NCBI RefSeq assembly: GCF_024814375.1
Contig: NZ_JANUXX010000010.1
Coordinates: 1-58,794 of the forward strand
From: Streptococcus sciuri
GTDB taxonomy: Bacteria; Bacillota; Bacilli; Lactobacillales; Streptococcaceae
DNA: 58,794 nucleotides
Direction of reading: 5' to 3'
A program made the translations under genes and the position numbers. Below, one piece after another: positions 9,099 to 19,052 of the stretch (position 1 is its first letter; every line of letters starts with the position of its first letter). Below the pieces are notes generated by a model. It was not told the origin of the DNA, ran no database searches, and saw only the letters and a program-made list of their open reading frames with translations.

Positions 9099-9613
9099 CG
9101 TGTAAACTCCTGTGATAGTCGTGGATAAAGTTCATGGTTACGAGTGTAAAAATCTACTTTTATCGTCTCCGCAGTCACTGTGACTAGGGCATAAAGTTTT
9201 TCTGCGACCTCACCTCGTGGCTGAAGGACACTACCTGGATTGATAAAAACAGTTCCTTTCATAGACCAAGCACTCGCTCTATGAAGATGACCATAAAGAC
9301 AAATATCTGCACGTGCTTCCTGAGCAAATAAATCCAACCTATCCCACATAAAGTTAATCTGATAAAGATGTCCATGCGTCTGAGCAATCGTTACATCATC
9401 TATCTTGACAACGTTACTTTCAGAATAACCATCATCATAGTCACAATTGCCACGCACCACATAAATCCCATTCCAAATAGGATCAGAGCTCTTAAGCTCA
9501 GAATCTCCATTGTGGAAAATAGCATCTACCTTACCTTGGTATCTTTCTTTGATATCCTTGACAATCTCATAATCACCGTGTGAGTCACTCATTACTACAA
9601 ATTGTGTTGCCAT
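9095..9613 (-). CDS. YfcE/MJ0936-family metallophosphoesterase
   Basis: Cytoplasmic metal-dependent phosphodiesterase of 172 residues. The calcineurin-like metal-binding motifs are in order: MSDSHGD (residues 8-14), [23 protein letters not shown] and CLYGHLHRA. The natural substrate of this family is unclear; purified members hydrolyse model phosphodiesters. It overlaps the end of rdgB by 19 bp and cbpB by 4 bp. Confidence 0.88.
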   Translation of the reverse strand: MATQFVVMSDSHGDYEIVKDIKERYQGKVDAIFHNGDSELKSSDPIWNGIYVVRGNCDYDDGYSESNVVKIDDVTIAQTHGHLYQINFMWDRLDLFAQEARADICLYGHLHRASAWSMKGTVFINPGSVLQPRGEVAEKLYALVTVTAETIKVDFYTRNHELYPRLSQEFTR

Positions 9614-10563
9614 TGTGGAAATACCTCCATCAGTTTTTGAACAGCTTTTCCTCTATGAGATTGGCTATTTTTTTCTTCAGCAGATAACTCAGCTGCTGTT
9701 TTCCCAGTGTTCCCTACCAGAAAGAGTGGGTCATAACCAAAGCCATTTTCTCCTCTTGGTTCAAAGCCAATATAACCTTCCCAGTTTGCCTCAACGACTA
9801 GACTATCTTTACCAGGAGCAGCAACGACTAAAGTCGTATGAAATTGAGCTTTCCTATCTTTTAACTCAAAAACCATAGCTAACTCGTGCAGAAGTTTAGC
9901 ATTATTTTTAACATCATTAGCTTCTGGCCCTGAAAATCGAGCTGACCACACTCCTGGTAGTCCACCTAAGGCGTCCACTTTAAGCCCTGAATCATCTGCT
10001 AGTACCATCTTATCCGTTAACTGTGAAATAGTCTCCGCCTTAAGACGAGCATTTTCCTCAAAAGTCATACCTGTTTCCTCAACTTCTGGCAAATCTGGAT
10101 AATCATTGAGATTTTGAACGGATATACCTAGCTTAGCAAATAACTGACGAAATTCTTTGGTTTTTCCTTCATTGCGAGTTGCAATCAAAATTGTATCACC
10201 GAAATCAACTGCATTGCTATCTAAAAAATGCGATAAGCCTACTCCATCTGTCGGAATATGAACAAATAACACTTTTTCCCCTTCAAGGACAAGGACAGAA
10301 CCTTTATGTGACACAGCACTTAAAGAGCGATTTTCAAGTGTATTGATAAGATTCAAATAAAAACGAATCAAACGAAAAGGCGAGCTATACCTGATAATGC
10401 CAAGAGCGATTTTCCCCTTGTTGTTCTCATCCATCAAAAGCGTCTCTAAAGACGTCAAGATAGAATCAATCTCATTAGAGGAGGAAAAGTTAAAACTATC
10501 CATTCCAATTTTTCCGACATACCAATCTTTATCATCTTTGTATTCAACTATATTTTCTGTCAT
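9595..10563 (-). CDS. rdgB: Non-canonical purine NTP diphosphatase RdgB/HAM1 with streptococcal N-terminal extension
   Basis: House-cleaning enzyme that hydrolyses dITP, ITP and XTP to monophosphates. The HAM1 domain spans about residues 117-317: [14 protein letters not shown] at its start, [26 protein letters not shown] in the middle, GFGYDPLF and SHRGKA near the end. About 115 residues precede it that are not part of the usual 190-200 residue enzyme; such extensions are seen in streptococcal homologues and their role is unknown. The start at 10563 gives a classic ATGA overlap with murI; an ATG 39 bp upstream (10602) is less likely. Confidence 0.88.
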   Translation of the reverse strand: MTENIVEYKDDKDWYVGKIGMDSFNFSSSNEIDSILTSLETLLMDENNKGKIALGIIRYSSPFRLIRFYLNLINTLENRSLSAVSHKGSVLVLEGEKVLFVHIPTDGVGLSHFLDSNAVDFGDTILIATRNEGKTKEFRQLFAKLGISVQNLNDYPDLPEVEETGMTFEENARLKAETISQLTDKMVLADDSGLKVDALGGLPGVWSARFSGPEANDVKNNAKLLHELAMVFELKDRKAQFHTTLVVAAPGKDSLVVEANWEGYIGFEPRGENGFGYDPLFLVGNTGKTAAELSAEEKNSQSHRGKAVQKLMEVFPQWQHNL

Positions 10564-11354
10564 AAATCTATATGCTCCACAGTAATTTTTCTTCTCATCC
10601 ATTGCTCAGCAATTTCTTTAAAGCCTTTGGGACTGGCTGTTGTATAAAAATAATGTTCAACTTGTTTCTCTTTACGGTTACGATTAATCTCAAAATAATT
10701 GAGCAAGACTGATACGTCATGTACTGTCTCTGCTCCACTATCAATGAGCTTAACTGAACGTCCCATCACATTTTGAATAATAGGTTTTAATAAAGGATAA
10801 TGCGTACAGCCAAGAATCAATGTATCCACTTTACCGACCAAGGGTGACAAAGTCTCATAGACTACTTTTTTAGCAACACTTGAAGTCATTTGATTGGACT
10901 CAACAATAGGCGCAAACTTAGGACAGGACAGGCTCTCAACCTGCATATCAGGAGCTAAACGCTGAATTTTCTCACGATAAATATCAGATTTAACTGTCAT
11001 AGGAGTACCAATCACACCAATTTTTCCTAATTGCGTAGATTTAATAGCTGCACTTGCCCCAGGAAGAACGACACCTAAAACAGGTATCGTGAGTTGTTCT
11101 TTGATTTCTTTCCAAGCAACAGCAGTTGCAGTATTGCAGGCGATGACAATCATCTTGACATTTTGTGTTAATAAAAAGTTGACCATCTGCCAAGTATAGT
11201 CACGAATTTGCTCAGCTGGTCTTGAACCATAAGGAGCACGCGCTTGATCTCCGATAAAAATAATCTCTTCTTCTGGCAATTGCTTAAACATCTCTTTGAT
11301 AACTGTCAAGCCACCAACACCAGAGTCCAAAAAACCGATTGGACGATTATCCAT
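10560..11354 (-). CDS. murI: Glutamate racemase
   Basis: Converts L-glutamate to D-glutamate for the second position of the peptidoglycan stem. The 264-residue length is normal. The substrate loop DSGVGGLTV (residues 10-18) and both catalytic cysteines are visible, in [10 protein letters not shown] (about residue 73) and LGCTHYPLL (about 184). It is preceded by an AAGGAGAGG ribosome binding site and, just upstream, by a terminator hairpin at 11381-11415. It heads the overlapping run toward yidD. Confidence 0.95.
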   Translation of the reverse strand: MDNRPIGFLDSGVGGLTVIKEMFKQLPEEEIIFIGDQARAPYGSRPAEQIRDYTWQMVNFLLTQNVKMIVIACNTATAVAWKEIKEQLTIPVLGVVLPGASAAIKSTQLGKIGVIGTPMTVKSDIYREKIQRLAPDMQVESLSCPKFAPIVESNQMTSSVAKKVVYETLSPLVGKVDTLILGCTHYPLLKPIIQNVMGRSVKLIDSGAETVHDVSVLLNYFEINRNRKEKQVEHYFYTTASPKGFKEIAEQWMRRKITVEHIDL

Positions 11355-11380
11355 ATCCTCTCCTTCTTTACCTATCTTGT

Positions 11381-11415
11381 TAAAAAAGAGTTTGAGACAT
11401 ATGCCCCAAACTCTT
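11381..11415 (-). terminator. Terminator upstream of murI
   Basis: On the minus strand AAGAGTTTG and CAAACTCTT form the arms, and the centre is also palindromic if G-U pairs are allowed. A run of T follows at 11382-11387. It should end transcripts from the yneF side only about 27 bp before the murI ATG, so it could act as an attenuator for murI. Confidence 0.7.
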
Positions 11416-11494
11416 CCACCATCTAAGCTAAGTCTGACCCAAATTTCTGCTTAGTGGATACTGACTCACTCTTTTGGACAATCTCGTTGACTTT

Positions 11495-11737
11495 CTATTT
11501 TTTTCTTTTATTAGCAGCGGCTTTTGACTGTCTGATAATATTACGATAGGTTTGTTGAATTTTAGCTTCGCTTGGCTTTTGTCCCATTTGGCTCATCATC
11601 TCACGAATGGCATCTGGTGTCAAACGAGGATATTCACTGATTTCTTTGGTAAACTGACGGCGAGCAATAAAAATCCCACCAACAGATCCGACAAAAAGCG
11701 CAATGATAACCAATAAAATCCAAAGTGCAGTAGTCAT
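11495..11737 (-). CDS. YneF family small membrane protein
   Basis: 80-residue protein of the UPF0154/YneF family. One N-terminal transmembrane helix (about residues 4-25) is followed by a charged cytoplasmic tail containing [22 protein letters not shown], the conserved family block. No biochemical function is established. It is followed by a 140-bp gap with several inverted repeats and the terminator before murI. Confidence 0.88.
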   Translation of the reverse strand: MTTALWILLVIIALFVGSVGGIFIARRQFTKEISEYPRLTPDAIREMMSQMGQKPSEAKIQQTYRNIIRQSKAAANKRKK

Positions 11738-11820
11738 TCTAACATTCTCCTCTACAAATTCTCTTAGTTTATTATACCAAAATAAAGCAAGAGAGACAAG
11801 AAAACAAGTGCTTCCTCATC

Positions 11821-13071
11821 CTATTTATCAAAATCAAAACCATATAATGTACTAAAATAATCTTGCGCTGTCTCAGCACGTCTAATCAACCTAGCAGTGC
11901 CATCTTCCTGCAATAAAATTTCAGCAGAACGCAAACGCCCATTGTAATTGTAACCCATGGAGAAACCATGCGCTCCTGTATCGTGAATAACAAGTATATC
12001 TCCAATTTTTATCTTGGGTAAGGCACGATTTTTAGCAAATTTGTCGTTATTTTCACACAGAGAGCCGACAACATCGATCGTTTCAAGCTCACCATTTGGA
12101 TTAGAGAGATTTGTGATATGGTGATAAGCATCGTACATCGCAGGACGTAAGAGGTTAACTGCACAAGAATCAACACCAATATAGGTACGATAGGTTTCTT
12201 TACGATGTAAAACCTTTGTAATGAGATGACCATGTGGAGCAAGCATATAACGTCCAAGTTCGGTATAAATGCTGATATGACCAAGACCATTCGGTACTAA
12301 AATTTTATCGAAATTCTCACGAACACCTTGTCCGATAACTGTAATGTCATTTTGCTGATTGTCAGGGGTATAGTCCACACCAATACCTCCTGATAGGTTG
12401 ATAAAATCTAACGAAATGTCAAGCTGCTCTTTTAATTCAACAGCAAGTTCAAATAACTGAGCTGCAAGCGTTGGATAATAAGCGTTCGTTACTGTATTTG
12501 AAGCCAAGAAAGCATGCAGTCCAAAAGATTGAACACCTTTTTGCTTTAACTCTCTGTATCCTTTAAAAAGCTGTTCTTTGGTCATACCAAACTTGGACTC
12601 TTCTGGATGATCCATAATGTCTGTTCCTAGCGCAAAAACACCCCCAGGATTGAAACGAAGTGACAATTTATCTGGTAAGCCACACGTTTCTTCTAAAAAG
12701 GCAATATCCTCATAAGCATCAAGATTAATAGTCGCTCCAATCTCACGAGCATAAGCAAATTCTTCTGGTCTAGTGTCATTTGAAGTAAAGCTAATCTCAG
12801 AAGCACTAAAACCCACCTTATGACTCATCAATAGTTCTACATCTGTCGCACAATCAACCCCACAACCTTCTTCCTTCAAAATTTTCAAAATTGTGGGATT
12901 CGGTGTTGCTTTAACTGCAAAATATTCTTTAAAACCCTCATTCCATGAAAAAGCAGCATTTACAGCACGAGCCGTCTCTCTAATACCTTTCTCATCATAG
13001 AGGTGAAATGGGGTTGGAAACTGCTTAGTCATAAAATCAACTTGTTCTCTCGTAACAAATGGTATCTTCAT
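11821..13071 (-). CDS. lysA: Diaminopimelate decarboxylase
   Basis: PLP enzyme for the last step of lysine synthesis, decarboxylating meso-diaminopimelate to L-lysine. At 416 residues the N-terminal alanine-racemase-like barrel carries the PLP lysine in YFAVKATPNPTI (about residue 53), a glycine-rich LSGGIGVDY phosphate loop, and the C-terminal SLCENNDKF with HDTGAHGFSMGYNYNG. The usual EPGR motif reads ELGRYM. The promoter region shows a TATAAT -10 (around 13101) and a weak CodY-like AATTTTCTACAAAAT (three mismatches). Lysine is the stem-peptide diamino acid in streptococci, so the gene serves cell wall as well as protein synthesis. Confidence 0.93.
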   Translation of the reverse strand: MKIPFVTREQVDFMTKQFPTPFHLYDEKGIRETARAVNAAFSWNEGFKEYFAVKATPNPTILKILKEEGCGVDCATDVELLMSHKVGFSASEISFTSNDTRPEEFAYAREIGATINLDAYEDIAFLEETCGLPDKLSLRFNPGGVFALGTDIMDHPEESKFGMTKEQLFKGYRELKQKGVQSFGLHAFLASNTVTNAYYPTLAAQLFELAVELKEQLDISLDFINLSGGIGVDYTPDNQQNDITVIGQGVRENFDKILVPNGLGHISIYTELGRYMLAPHGHLITKVLHRKETYRTYIGVDSCAVNLLRPAMYDAYHHITNLSNPNGELETIDVVGSLCENNDKFAKNRALPKIKIGDILVIHDTGAHGFSMGYNYNGRLRSAEILLQEDGTARLIRRAETAQDYFSTLYGFDFDK

Positions 13072-13151
13072 ACATTCTGCTCCTTTAGTGTGCTAGTCAT
13101 ATTATAACATAAAAATGATAATTTTGTAGAAAATTCTGACAAGATAAAAAA

Positions 13152-13178
13152 CAAAAAAACCGAGAGAACTCAGTTTTT
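13152..13178 (-). terminator. Terminator after the BI-1 family gene
   Basis: On the minus strand AAAAACTGAG-TTCT-CTCGGTTTTTTT begins directly at the stop codon of the BI-1 gene. A T-run follows. Confidence 0.75.
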
Positions 13179-13865
13179 TTAATCATTGCTACTAAACACA
13201 CGAATCAGGCTCAAGAAAAGATTGATAAAGTCCAGATAGAGATTTAACGCCATAGAAATCGCCCAACCATCTGTTGTGTGACCACCTGTTGATTGATAGA
13301 CACGCTTGATGAGTTGGTTATCATAAGCAATCAAACCTGAAAAGATAATCACAGATAAAAGACTAATAATGTAGCTCATCATGCCGTTTGCAAAAAATAA
13401 ATTCAACACACTTGCGATAATCACACCAATAAGCATAGCCATAGCGGCCTTGGCAATACCTGATAAATCACGTTTGACAAAAACACCGATAAGCGCCATG
13501 ACAAAAAACAAGACCATAGCAGATAAGAACGCCTGTAAAACAACAGCTTGTGCATAAGTAGCAATGATAAAGCTAAGTGTAAAACCATTTAAAGCTGAAT
13601 AAAGTAAAAACAAAGGCAAAGCTGCTGGTGTATTTTTACGTGCAGCACTACTTGCAGTAAATACTAAAATAAGTTCTAATATAATCGCTCCGTAGTAAAT
13701 CATAGGATTAGAATAGCTAGCAATCAAATTATCTGTAAAAACATAGAGCATCAAATAAGACACAAAAGCAGATAGACCAATCCCCATACCAACAAGACCA
13801 TAAATCTTAGCAAAAAAATGATTGAGTCCAGAATCACTCTGTGTATAAATTACATTATCATTCAT
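13179..13865 (-). CDS. Bax inhibitor-1/YccA family membrane protein
   Basis: 228-residue polytopic membrane protein with about seven hydrophobic helices. The BI-1 family signature near the C-terminus, [20 protein letters not shown], followed by [19 protein letters not shown], is clear. Bacterial relatives (YetJ, YccA) are calcium leak channels or FtsH-interacting proteins; which applies here is unknown. It is a single gene with its own terminator. Confidence 0.88.
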   Translation of the reverse strand: MNDNVIYTQSDSGLNHFFAKIYGLVGMGIGLSAFVSYLMLYVFTDNLIASYSNPMIYYGAIILELILVFTASSAARKNTPAALPLFLLYSALNGFTLSFIIATYAQAVVLQAFLSAMVLFFVMALIGVFVKRDLSGIAKAAMAMLIGVIIASVLNLFFANGMMSYIISLLSVIIFSGLIAYDNQLIKRVYQSTGGHTTDGWAISMALNLYLDFINLFLSLIRVFSSND

Positions 13866-13958
13866 ATCAATATCCTCTCAACTTGTAATAGTTCTATTCT
13901 AACATAAATATATCTTAAACGTCTATTATCTCTTTAAAAACTAAGTAAAACCTATCCT

Positions 13959-14462
13959 TTAACGATAATAACTGCCTAAAATTTTCTTGCTGTACGCAAT
14001 TGGTTTTTGAAGCCATTTTTTCAAAGGGCGAGATGCTTCACGAACTGCCCAGTATTTATCAACCATAGTAACAATATAACCTTCTTTGTAGCGTGGCGGT
14101 GCAATGGTAGCACCCCACATGTGTTTCAAAATAATATCCTCTTCACGTTTATTGAGCGTAGTAATTTTTTGCGCATTACGCACCGCAATACGGGGATGAA
14201 CCCAAGCATGCCCTTTATTAAATTTTGTCGTGCGCCAATCATAATAGAAAAAGTCATGCAACAGTCCCCCACGTGCCGTGCTACTAGCATCCCAGCCGAG
14301 GCGTTTAGCAATCTTATAACTGGTGTAGCTAACATGTATCGAATGCTCTAATCGAGTAGAGTGGTGATGTTGGACAATGCCATCTAACTTTTGAAAGCGA
14401 GGATGGTCAATAAGTGAACCAACAAGAGACATATATTCTTTATCTGTTTTATAAGATTTCAT
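13959..14462 (-). CDS. HD-domain hydrolase
   Basis: 167-residue metal-dependent phosphohydrolase-like protein. Metal ligands are visible in HHHSTRLEHSIHVS, the HD pair in GGLLHDFFYYDW, and a later His in ILKHMWG. The substrate is unknown. The ATG ending at 14462 sits 8 nt after AGAGG and is preferred to a GTG nine bases upstream that overlaps the ribosome binding site. An extended -10 (TGGTATAAT) precedes it. Confidence 0.85.
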   Translation of the reverse strand: MKSYKTDKEYMSLVGSLIDHPRFQKLDGIVQHHHSTRLEHSIHVSYTSYKIAKRLGWDASSTARGGLLHDFFYYDWRTTKFNKGHAWVHPRIAVRNAQKITTLNKREEDIILKHMWGATIAPPRYKEGYIVTMVDKYWAVREASRPLKKWLQKPIAYSKKILGSYYR

Positions 14463-14498
14463 CGCAATCACCTCTAAATGCTATTATACCACCTTGAC

Positions 14499-15239
14499 TT
14501 AAATAAGGCTGAAAATCAGAATGCCGGCAGCGACTGCAACATTGAGACTTTCTGCTTGTCCAAGCATATCGATATGTACTAGATAATCTGCACGCTTTGC
14601 CATTTCATCTGAGATACCTTTTCCCTCATTTCCCATGACAAGTGCAAAAGAAGAAAGAGGTTTTAGCTGGCGATAATCTATAGAATCTTTTGACAAGGTA
14701 CTAACCAAAAGAGGAATATGATTTGCCTTCAAATCATCTAATATATCTGACATAGCTAAACGGTAAATAGGCAAATGAAAGTGACTACCTTGCATGGAAC
14801 GTAGCGTTTTTTGGCTATAAATGTCTGCTGACTTATCAGAGACAATAACTGCATCAAAACCAGCTGCATCAGCTGTTCTAATCATAGTACCAACATTACC
14901 AGGATCTTGCACATCCTCTAAAATTAAGAAACGCTTCTTAGCTCCAATAGACCAGTCTTGTTTATCTAGAGCTATCTCAGCCACTACACCCTGTGGCGTT
15001 TGTGATTCTGTTAGTTCTTTTAATACATCGTAGGAAACTACACTGATATGCCTTTCCTCTTTTACACGCTCTAAGAAATCCTCCGTCACAAAGACACGTA
15101 ATATTCCAGCCTTATTTGCTCGAGCTTCTTCAAGTAAATGCCAGCCCTCAATGAGATAAGATGTTTTACGATACTTTTTTTGGAGTAATTTTTTCGTCTT
15201 TTTGATGAGATTATTTGTCTTTGAGGTTATAATAGTCAT
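14499..15239 (-). CDS. TrmH/SpoU family RNA 2'-O-methyltransferase
   Basis: SAM-dependent RNA ribose methyltransferase of the SpoU group, 246 residues from the ATG ending at 15239. An open frame extends further upstream but runs antisense into the acylphosphatase gene and shows no homology. The N-terminus (SKTNNLIKKTKKLLQKKYRK) is the substrate-binding L30-like domain. The knot motifs follow: DVQDPGNVGTMIRTADAAGF, LVMGNEGKGIS and ESLNVAVAAGILI. The target nucleotide cannot be given. It is divergent from the acylphosphatase gene. Confidence 0.88.
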   Translation of the reverse strand: MTIITSKTNNLIKKTKKLLQKKYRKTSYLIEGWHLLEEARANKAGILRVFVTEDFLERVKEERHISVVSYDVLKELTESQTPQGVVAEIALDKQDWSIGAKKRFLILEDVQDPGNVGTMIRTADAAGFDAVIVSDKSADIYSQKTLRSMQGSHFHLPIYRLAMSDILDDLKANHIPLLVSTLSKDSIDYRQLKPLSSFALVMGNEGKGISDEMAKRADYLVHIDMLGQAESLNVAVAAGILIFSLI

Positions 15240-15289
15240 AGGAAGATTATAACACAAATCACGTAACATCGGTAATAAAGGAGGAGAAT

Positions 15290-15568
15290 ATGAAAAAAGT
15301 ACGCATAATTGTATCTGGACGTGTTCAAGGAGTCGGATTTCGTTACGCCACATACGCTCTAGCACTTGACATTGGTGACATCTATGGTCGTGTCTGGAAT
15401 AATGACGACGGTACCGTTGAAATTCTCGCTCAATCACATGATAATAGCAAAATGGCTTCTTTTATAAAAGGTATCAGACAAGGACCCTCTAAATGGGCAA
15501 AAGTCACTTATGTCGACGTCAAAATGGCAAACTTTTCAAATTATCACGATTTTAAAATCGCCAATTAA
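15290..15568 (+). CDS. acyP: Acylphosphatase
   Basis: 92-residue enzyme that hydrolyses acyl phosphates such as carbamoyl phosphate and 1,3-bisphosphoglycerate. The catalytic signature GRVQGVGFRYATYA (residues 9-22, with the catalytic Arg) and the second motif GRVWNNDDGTVEI (with the catalytic Asn) are both intact. An AGGAG ribosome binding site lies just upstream. It is transcribed away from the RNA methyltransferase, from a 50-bp divergent region. Confidence 0.93.
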   Translation: MKKVRIIVSGRVQGVGFRYATYALALDIGDIYGRVWNNDDGTVEILAQSHDNSKMASFIKGIRQGPSKWAKVTYVDVKMANFSNYHDFKIAN

Positions 15569-15646
15569 AGTCTAAAGCTGTGCAATCCCTCTATATAAAT
15601 CATGATAAATGCCAACTACGAGTACAAAAATCCATCCTAAGAACTA

Positions 15647-15675
15647 TTGTATTCTATCTCAAAAAAAAGTAAAAT
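15647..15675 (+). promoter_or_regulatory. Promoter of yidC
   Basis: TTGTAT (15647-15652) and TAAAAT (15670-15675) are spaced by 17 nt, about 38 bp before the TTG start of yidC. Confidence 0.45.
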
Positions 15676-15713
15676 AGTAAGGTAAAACTAAATTTAGAAA
15701 AAGGATTGTATCA

Positions 15714-16643
15714 TTGAAAAAAAATAAGAAGCGTTTTCTCTTTTCAGGATTAGCTCTATCTCTATTAGTGTTGCTCTCTGGATGTGTCAGTGTCAAAAAC
15801 GGTCATCCAACTGGAACGATTTGGAATATTCTTGGTGTTCCTATGGCAAATCTCATCACTTTCTTTGCCAAAAATCAAGGATTAGGATTTGGGATTGCTA
15901 TCATTCTTGTAACCATCATTGTTCGCTTGATTATTTTACCACTAGGTCTCTACCAGTCCTATAAGGCAAGCTATCAAGCAGAAAAAATGAATTATCTCAA
16001 ACCTGTTTTTGAACCAATCAATGAACGCATCCGTAATGCTTCAACTCAGGAAGAGAAAATGGCAGCACAGACTGAACTCATGCAAGCTCAGCGTGAAGCT
16101 GGTGTTAGCATATTGGGAGGAGTGGGATGTCTTCCTCTCATCATTCAAATGCCCTTCTTTTCTGCAATATTTGTGGCAACTCGCTACACTGAAGGGGTCT
16201 CAGAGGCAACTTTCCTCGGAATGTCACTTGGTAAGCAAAGTATCATCTTAGTGCTTATCATTGCTGCTCTTTATTATGTTCAATCTTGGCTATCCTTGCA
16301 GACTGCTCCTGAGGCACAACGTAGTCAAATGAAAACCATGACTTACACCATGCCACTTGTAATGCTCTTTATGTCTATTAGCCTTCCTGCTAGTGTTGCA
16401 CTTTACTGGTTTGTCGGTGGTATCTTTAGTATCATCCAGCAGTTAATTGCAACTTATATTATTAAACCACGTTTACGTAAACGTGTTGAGGAAGAATACA
16501 AGAAAAATCCTCCTCGTGCCATCACACCAAAATACCGTAAAGATGTCACGCAGAAAACTAAAAATACAGCAGCAAAGAGTGCTATTTTACAACCAGCTCA
16601 GAAAAAACGTAATATTGGGAAACAAAAGAAACGTAAAAGCTAA
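15714..16643 (+). CDS. yidC: Membrane protein insertase YidC/Oxa1 family lipoprotein
   Basis: Inserts proteins into the cytoplasmic membrane with or without SecYEG. It has 309 residues. A lipoprotein signal peptide with lipobox LLSGC (Cys24) is followed by five hydrophobic segments. The family core is [22 protein letters not shown] and [19 protein letters not shown], and the C-terminal tail is very basic. The start is TTG, placed 9 nt after AAAGGA; no ATG in frame fits the signal peptide. Streptococci carry two YidC paralogues, and I cannot say which this is from the window alone. Confidence 0.92.
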   Translation: MKKNKKRFLFSGLALSLLVLLSGCVSVKNGHPTGTIWNILGVPMANLITFFAKNQGLGFGIAIILVTIIVRLIILPLGLYQSYKASYQAEKMNYLKPVFEPINERIRNASTQEEKMAAQTELMQAQREAGVSILGGVGCLPLIIQMPFFSAIFVATRYTEGVSEATFLGMSLGKQSIILVLIIAALYYVQSWLSLQTAPEAQRSQMKTMTYTMPLVMLFMSISLPASVALYWFVGGIFSIIQQLIATYIIKPRLRKRVEEEYKKNPPRAITPKYRKDVTQKTKNTAAKSAILQPAQKKRNIGKQKKRKS

Positions 16644-16646
16644 ATT

Positions 16647-16677
16647 AAAAGCTCTCAAGTTAAACTTGAGAGCTTTT
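16647..16677. terminator. Bidirectional terminator between yidC and greA
   Basis: A perfect 14-bp stem (AAAAGCTCTCAAGT / ACTTGAGAGCTTTT) with a 3-nt loop lies between convergent genes. Confidence 0.9.
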
Positions 16678-16694
16678 AATGTAACATTCATCAT

Positions 16695-17177
16695 CTAGTT
16701 TGTTTTTTCAACACTGATAATTTCGACAGTATAATCGCCAGCTGGTGACTCAATTACAGCTCTTTCACCTATCTTTTTACCAATGAGTGCTTGAGCAATC
16801 GGACTTTCATTTGAAATCTTGCCTGTAAAAATATCAGCACCAGTCGCACCAACGATAACATAAGTATCTTTATCAGTTGTTCCTACTTCTTGGACAACAA
16901 CTGTTTTTCCGATAGCCACTTCATCTTTAGCAACTGCATCGCTATCAACGATTTCTGCATAACGAATTTTCGTTTCAAGCGTTGAAATTTGCCCTTCAAC
17001 AAAGGCTTGTTCATCCTTAGCTGCATCGTATTCACTATTTTCAGAAAGGTCTCCATAAGAACGTGCAATCTTGATACGTTCAACAACCTCTGGACGACGA
17101 ACTAATTTTAATTCTTCTAATTCTTTTTCAAGCTGTTCTTTTTCAGCCTGCGTCATAGGATATGTTTTTTCTGCCAT
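16695..17177 (-). CDS. greA: Transcription elongation factor GreA
   Basis: Binds the RNA polymerase secondary channel and stimulates cleavage of backtracked transcripts. At 160 residues it has an N-terminal antiparallel coiled coil with the acidic tip in [22 protein letters not shown], then a globular domain ending in [14 protein letters not shown]. It begins 19 bp after the mltG stop, so it is probably read from the mltG transcript as well as alone. Confidence 0.95.
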   Translation of the reverse strand: MAEKTYPMTQAEKEQLEKELEELKLVRRPEVVERIKIARSYGDLSENSEYDAAKDEQAFVEGQISTLETKIRYAEIVDSDAVAKDEVAIGKTVVVQEVGTTDKDTYVIVGATGADIFTGKISNESPIAQALIGKKIGERAVIESPAGDYTVEIISVEKTN

Positions 17178-17195
17178 TATTACTTACTCTCTTTT

Positions 17196-18971
17196 CTAAT
17201 TTGAAATTTGACTGTTGACATATTTTTCAACATTTTTCTGATGGGTTTCATAGTCATTTGCATAATAGACTTTACCAGTCTTGACATCTGCTACAAAATA
17301 ATAATAATCGGTGCTTTCAGGATTAAGAACTGCTTTGATAGCTGACAAGCCTGCGCTATCTACAGGTCCAGGCATGAGACCTGTATGAGTGTAATCATTA
17401 TACGGCGAGTCTATGCTTGTGTCAATATTAGCATCTTCAGAAAGTGTAGTGGTCTCACCAAGTTTTCCCATTGCATATAAAATAGCGATATTACTTTGAA
17501 GTGCTTGTCCAGCGTTTAGACGATTATAAAAGACGCTAGCAATCATTCTTCTATCCTCATCTGTCTTTCCTTCTTTTTCGACAAGAGAAGCTAGAGTCAG
17601 AACCTGATTTACTGTCATCCCTTTATCTGAAATAGTTGTATAGTAATCAGAAAGTGCCGTATCCATCGTCTGAAGCATACTATCAACTAATTCTTTAAGA
17701 TTTGTTGCTTTATAATAGTCATAAGTCGCAGGGAAGAGATAGCCCTCAAGCTGATAAATAGCTTCCTCTTTTGATGGCAAATTAGCTAGCAACTTAGGAT
17801 ATTTCTCAACCATTTCTTTGATAAAAGATTCATTTTTCATTAATTTCAAAAAATCACTTGCACTATAGGGTGTCTTGCTTGATTTTTTACTATTGGCATT
17901 CACTTCTATAGCTTTTGCAATCTGCTCAATCGTGTCACCTTCTTTGATTAAAATTTTGCCAAGAACAGGACGCGTTGGACTAGTTGTCCCTTCTTTTTGA
18001 AGGGCTTTTGCAATTTCATCTAATGACATGCTCTTTTGTAAATTAAAGTAGCCACTCTGATAATTGCTATAATTCTTAAATTTAGAATAATAGTTAAAAA
18101 TCGTAGCATTCCGAATGAGACCTTTTTTCTCCAAAATTTGTCCAATCATCTTAGTTCCAGAGCCCGTTGGAATCTCAACCTGCACATAATCTGTTGATTT
18201 ACTATTGACAGGTTTTAAACTACTTGAAACGTAATAAACTCCAAATCCACCGAATGCCAATAGAATAATCAAGGTGAAGGAAATAATATACAAAGCTAAC
18301 TTTTTAGCGAGATAATCCCATCTCTGGCGCTTTCTTTGTACTGACTTTTTCGTTCTACGCTTTCCCACACTCTCCACCAACTCTTTCACATCTGACTCCG
18401 CTACTGCTGCCTCAGAAGTAAAATCATCTGTGACTGCTTGTTTTGTCTCTAACGCACTAGGCAACGGTTCTTCTTTCATAACAAAAGAAGAACCCCCAGA
18501 TTCATTTTCTATCTCTGGGGTAAAAACTCTCTCCAAGTTATCCAAAACCTGGTGTACTTCTGTACGTCCTGCTGTCACATCAAGAAAGGAAGCATTTTCA
18601 AGAGGTGAGTTCTTCTCATCTTCCTTATTTGCAACAGTAGTAAAGGTCACGTGGTCAGAAGCGTTATTCTCAATGTTTTTTTCAGAAACAGTTTCCTGCG
18701 TCTCTGACAGGGTTTGTTTTTCTGTCTCTTGAGAATGGACGAACTCTCTTTCCAATGATGCTGTAGTATTGATAACATTAGACTGAGAATTTTTCTTTTC
18801 CAATTGTTGTGCTAATAAGCTAGCTTCTTGCTGTATTAGTTGATCTTGGTAAGATTCCTCCTCACGCTTCTGTCTAATACGCACGGCTTCTTCTAGCTCT
18901 GCTAGGATACGCTCTTTAAAGCTAACAAACTCCTGATTAGCTCTCTGCTTGTCGTCTTGATTATCCGCCAA
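17196..18971 (-). CDS. mltG: Endolytic transglycosylase MltG
   Basis: Membrane-anchored lytic transglycosylase that cuts nascent glycan strands near where they are made; in streptococci it acts with the peripheral wall synthesis machinery. It has 591 residues. A long acidic, Gln/Glu-rich cytoplasmic region (1-225) with coiled-coil potential is typical of streptococcal MltG. A basic stretch (KRRTKKSVQRKRQRW) and one transmembrane helix (about 232-255) follow. The extracellular part has a LysM-like IKEGDTIEQIAKAI segment and the YceG catalytic domain, with the Glu in TLASLVEKEG and YNRL, then DSPYNDYTHTGLMPGPV. Confidence 0.93.
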   Translation of the reverse strand: MADNQDDKQRANQEFVSFKERILAELEEAVRIRQKREEESYQDQLIQQEASLLAQQLEKKNSQSNVINTTASLEREFVHSQETEKQTLSETQETVSEKNIENNASDHVTFTTVANKEDEKNSPLENASFLDVTAGRTEVHQVLDNLERVFTPEIENESGGSSFVMKEEPLPSALETKQAVTDDFTSEAAVAESDVKELVESVGKRRTKKSVQRKRQRWDYLAKKLALYIISFTLIILLAFGGFGVYYVSSSLKPVNSKSTDYVQVEIPTGSGTKMIGQILEKKGLIRNATIFNYYSKFKNYSNYQSGYFNLQKSMSLDEIAKALQKEGTTSPTRPVLGKILIKEGDTIEQIAKAIEVNANSKKSSKTPYSASDFLKLMKNESFIKEMVEKYPKLLANLPSKEEAIYQLEGYLFPATYDYYKATNLKELVDSMLQTMDTALSDYYTTISDKGMTVNQVLTLASLVEKEGKTDEDRRMIASVFYNRLNAGQALQSNIAILYAMGKLGETTTLSEDANIDTSIDSPYNDYTHTGLMPGPVDSAGLSAIKAVLNPESTDYYYFVADVKTGKVYYANDYETHQKNVEKYVNSQISN

Positions 18972-19052
18972 AGCACCGTCCTCCTAATAGTAATCAAGTT
19001 ATTATACCTTAAAAGGCTAGTAAAATCAAGCCTTACAACAATAGCTAGTTTC

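Noticed and set aside
15240..15437. N-terminal extension of the SpoU-type methyltransferase
   Set aside because: The extra 66 codons are antisense to the acylphosphatase gene, and the family N-terminus begins exactly at the ATG ending at 15239.
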